This document shows positions 5,654-7,206 of a stretch of 7,206 nt of DNA, piece by piece. Source of the stretch: Patescibacteria group bacterium. GTDB taxonomy: Bacteria; Patescibacteriota; UBA1384; CAILIB01. Position numbers and translations under genes: made by a program. The stretch spans positions 1-7,206 of the forward strand of contig JAGWZN010000041.1 of assembly GCA_018968785.1 (NCBI GenBank). The letters are read 5' to 3'. The notes under the pieces were generated by a model. That model saw nothing but the letters and a program-made list of their open reading frames with translations, had not been told where the DNA came from and made no database searches. Position 1 is the stretch's first letter, and each line of letters starts with the position of its first letter.

Positions 5654-6211
5654 ATGGTGCAAGATATGGTAGCGTCAGCCAAACCGCGCATGGACGCGGC
5701 GCTGGCTCATTTTACGAGTGAATTACATACGGTGCGTACCGGCCGGGCGTCGGCAGGTATGCTCGACTCGATTATGGTGGCGTATTACGGCACGCCAACC
5801 CCGCTCAAGTCATTGGCGACGGTGACCGTGCCGGAGGCAACCCAGATTGTTATTCAACCGTTTGATGCCAATACGGTGAAAGATATCAGCGCCGCCATCC
5901 GGGAGTCCGAGCTTGGTTTCAATCCGTCCGATGACGGCCGGGTGGTGCGTATATCTGTCCCGCCGCTGACCGCCGAACGCCGGGAAGAGTTGGTTAAGCG
6001 GGTCGGAAAGATGGCGGAGGAGGCGCGTATCGCGGTTCGACAGGCGCGCGGCGACATTTGGGATCGTATCCAAAAAGCGCAGCGGGACGGCGAAATTACT
6101 GAAGATAACCGGGACTGGGGCCGCGAAGAGATTGACAAAATTACGGCCGAGTACAATAAAAAAATCGAGGCGGCCACGAAAGAAAAGGAAGCGGAAATTA
6201 GAACGGTTTAA
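5654..6211 (+). CDS. frr: Ribosome recycling factor
   Basis: 185 aa, the normal length of RRF, which with EF-G splits post-termination ribosomes. Visible blocks: TVRTGRASAGMLDSIMVAYYGTP (25-47, starting the first long helix and leading into domain II), then the beta-rich domain II with ATVTVPEATQIVIQPFD and the conserved NPSDDGRVVRISVPPLTAERREEL region around 90-112. Two long helices rich in Arg, Lys and Glu follow to the end, containing the usual RxARGD-type and DNR segments. The start at 5654 agrees with the family N-terminus; the next Met at residue 5 is a possible alternative. No clear Shine-Dalgarno. The stop overlaps the following ATG by one base (TAATG), implying translational coupling. 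pyrH, the usual upstream neighbour, is absent. Confidence 0.97.
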   Translation: MVQDMVASAKPRMDAALAHFTSELHTVRTGRASAGMLDSIMVAYYGTPTPLKSLATVTVPEATQIVIQPFDANTVKDISAAIRESELGFNPSDDGRVVRISVPPLTAERREELVKRVGKMAEEARIAVRQARGDIWDRIQKAQRDGEITEDNRDWGREEIDKITAEYNKKIEAATKEKEAEIRTV

Positions 6212-6408
6212 TGTCACTGCTGGACTCTCACATCGCGCCCTATCTGATTATCCTTTCCGCCTTCGTTATTCTGACTGGTTTTTTCCGGCGGTTGCTGGTA
6301 AAAGTAATAATAGTCCTGATACTGGAGCTGATTCTGTTTACTTTCTATCCGTGGTTGCTGGTGGAGATTGGCAACCTGATCGGCACTATCCGCGGCGCGC
6401 TCGGTTAA
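6211..6408 (+). CDS. Small two-helix membrane protein of unknown function
   Basis: 65 aa. I do not recognise a family. Two hydrophobic segments, about 10-25 and 29-53, are separated by Arg26-Arg27; a charged pattern of this kind would place the short loop in the cytoplasm, with both ends outside, if the positive-inside rule holds. It contains no Cys or His pair suggestive of catalysis. Its ATG shares a base with the frr stop, so it is most likely translated by coupling from frr. rseP begins 9 bp after its stop and in the same frame. The position at the head of rseP suggests a role at the membrane, perhaps as a partner of the protease, but this is only contextual. A non-coding reading is unlikely given the TAATG junction and the coherent hydrophobicity. 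Confidence 0.7.
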   Translation: MSLLDSHIAPYLIILSAFVILTGFFRRLLVKVIIVLILELILFTFYPWLLVEIGNLIGTIRGALG

Positions 6409-6417
6409 CTCATTTCC

Positions 6418-7206
6418 ATGCTGCTTTCCCTCATTGTATTTATTCTGCTGCTAAGCGTTTTAGTGTTTGTCCATGAGCTGGGCCACTTCTTGATGGCTAA
6501 ATGGACCGGTATGCGAGTGGATGAGTTTAATATCGGCTTTCCGCCGCGTCTGTACAGCAAACGAGTGGGCGATACTCTGTACAGCGTCAACTGGATTCTG
6601 TTGGGCGGGTATGTGAAAATCCACGGCGAAGATCCGTCGGCGCAGGCGGATCCCGATACCCGTTCATATGCTAATAAACCCGTATGGGCGCGCATTTTAG
6701 TAATCATCTCCGGTGTGGGGATGAACTTGCTGTTCGCTTTCCTGGTGCTTACTATCGCCTTTTCCGTCGGTTTTGTCTCCGGTAGCCAAGATCTAGCGGC
6801 TGTACCGGGCGCGGTCGTTAAGGAGAGTCAGGTATATGTGGTGAGCGAGTTGCCGCATTCTCCTATCTCGACCACTCCTGTCCAGCCGGGCGATGTCATT
6901 ACCGGTATCGCCGACCAGTCGGGATCGAACCCTATTCCGGTGGATACGGTGGAAGGATTACAGAACGCGCTCAGTACTTATCTGCAGAAGGGCGACCGAA
7001 ACGTGACTATTCTCTATACGCATAATCAGGCGAGCTATCAAGCCAAAGTCCGGCTCAATCCGACCGGTCCGGCGCTGGGCGTGGCGATTGATAACTTTAA
7101 TACCGTTCGAGTGCCGGTTTGGCGGGCGCCGGGAGTAGCGGCGAAAGAGATCGGCAGCCTCTCGACCGCGACCTGGAATGCTCTGAAAAACTTTGCAGAT
7201 CAGCTA
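6418..7206 (+). CDS. rseP: Site-2 intramembrane zinc metalloprotease, 3' part missing (RseP/M50 family)
   Basis: The frame is open from ATG at 6418 to the right edge, 263 codons. The first membrane helix carries the zinc-binding HELGH (19-23). Then come the family segment with VNWILLGGYVKIHGEDP (57-73), a second hydrophobic segment GVGMNLLFAFLVLTIAF (99-115), and an extracytoplasmic PDZ-like region (about 135-215) with the VQPGDVITGI carboxylate-loop pattern. The third zinc ligand, in the NxxPxxxLDG helix, lies beyond the window. The family cleaves membrane-bound substrates such as anti-sigma factors or signal peptides after a first cut by another protease. GVGMN replaces the more usual GPxxN. 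There is no Shine-Dalgarno and the gene lies 9 bp after the small membrane gene, so coupling is likely. uppS, cdsA and dxr, often placed before rseP, are missing here. Confidence 0.95.
   Translation, partial: MLLSLIVFILLLSVLVFVHELGHFLMAKWTGMRVDEFNIGFPPRLYSKRVGDTLYSVNWILLGGYVKIHGEDPSAQADPDTRSYANKPVWARILVIISGVGMNLLFAFLVLTIAFSVGFVSGSQDLAAVPGAVVKESQVYVVSELPHSPISTTPVQPGDVITGIADQSGSNPIPVDTVEGLQNALSTYLQKGDRNVTILYTHNQASYQAKVRLNPTGPALGVAIDNFNTVRVPVWRAPGVAAKEIGSLSTATWNALKNFADQL

Noticed and set aside
5810..6217. Minus-strand open frames opposite frr
   Set aside because: Shadow of a confident RRF gene; several overlapping frames are open here for the same compositional reason.
1..7206. CRISPR arrays, tRNA or rRNA genes, insertion sequences, or recoded UGA codons
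   Set aside because: No direct repeat series, cloverleaf, transposase or terminal inverted repeat was seen. All genes are open under the standard code and end in TAA or TAG, so there is no sign for or against UGA reassignment.

Overview
The window looks like a piece of a streamlined bacterial genome, most plausibly Candidate Phyla Radiation (Patescibacteria). Three things point there. The translation block runs rpsB-tsf-(DsbA-like)-frr-(small membrane protein)-rseP, without the pyrH, uppS, cdsA and dxr genes that usually sit between tsf and rseP in other bacteria. EF-Ts is very short (158 aa). Several genes lack a clear Shine-Dalgarno sequence. The phylum is an inference from gene order, not a sequence match. 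All genes read through with the standard code, and every complete gene ends in TAA or TAG.

Left part (1-1339), minus strand: a two-gene unit. An inositol-monophosphatase-family phosphatase (1339-518) is followed after 25 bp by a gene entering from the left edge (492-1). That product has an N-lobe-like pattern of a protein-kinase-fold enzyme. A divergent intergenic region (1340-1495) separates this unit from the next gene and holds a good minus-strand promoter candidate, a weaker plus-strand candidate, and three TGTAA/TTACA elements exactly 11 bp apart.

Centre (1496-3283), plus strand: a soluble PAS-GGDEF-EAL protein with every recognisable catalytic and inhibitory-site residue of both domains, so probably a bifunctional or switchable c-di-GMP enzyme. 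Its stop is three TAA codons in tandem.

Right part (3284-7206), plus strand: rpsB is preceded by a leader of roughly 105 nt that can fold into a closed multi-hairpin structure, with a hairpin against a strong Shine-Dalgarno. rpsB and tsf form one unit that ends in a strong intrinsic terminator with a 14-bp stem. A candidate promoter for the next gene, a membrane-anchored DsbA-like thioredoxin protein with a CPYC site, overlaps that terminator. frr follows with its own extended -10 promoter. frr overlaps a 65-aa two-helix membrane protein by one base (TAATG), and this is followed 9 bp later by rseP, a HELGH site-2 protease with a PDZ segment that runs off the right edge. Translation (S2, EF-Ts, RRF) is thus grouped with envelope functions (thiol-disulfide exchange, intramembrane proteolysis).

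The most interesting points are the structured rpsB leader, the terminator/promoter overlap at 4802-4855, the intact c-di-GMP protein in a reduced-genome context, the compact EF-Ts, and the small membrane gene that shares its frame with rseP.
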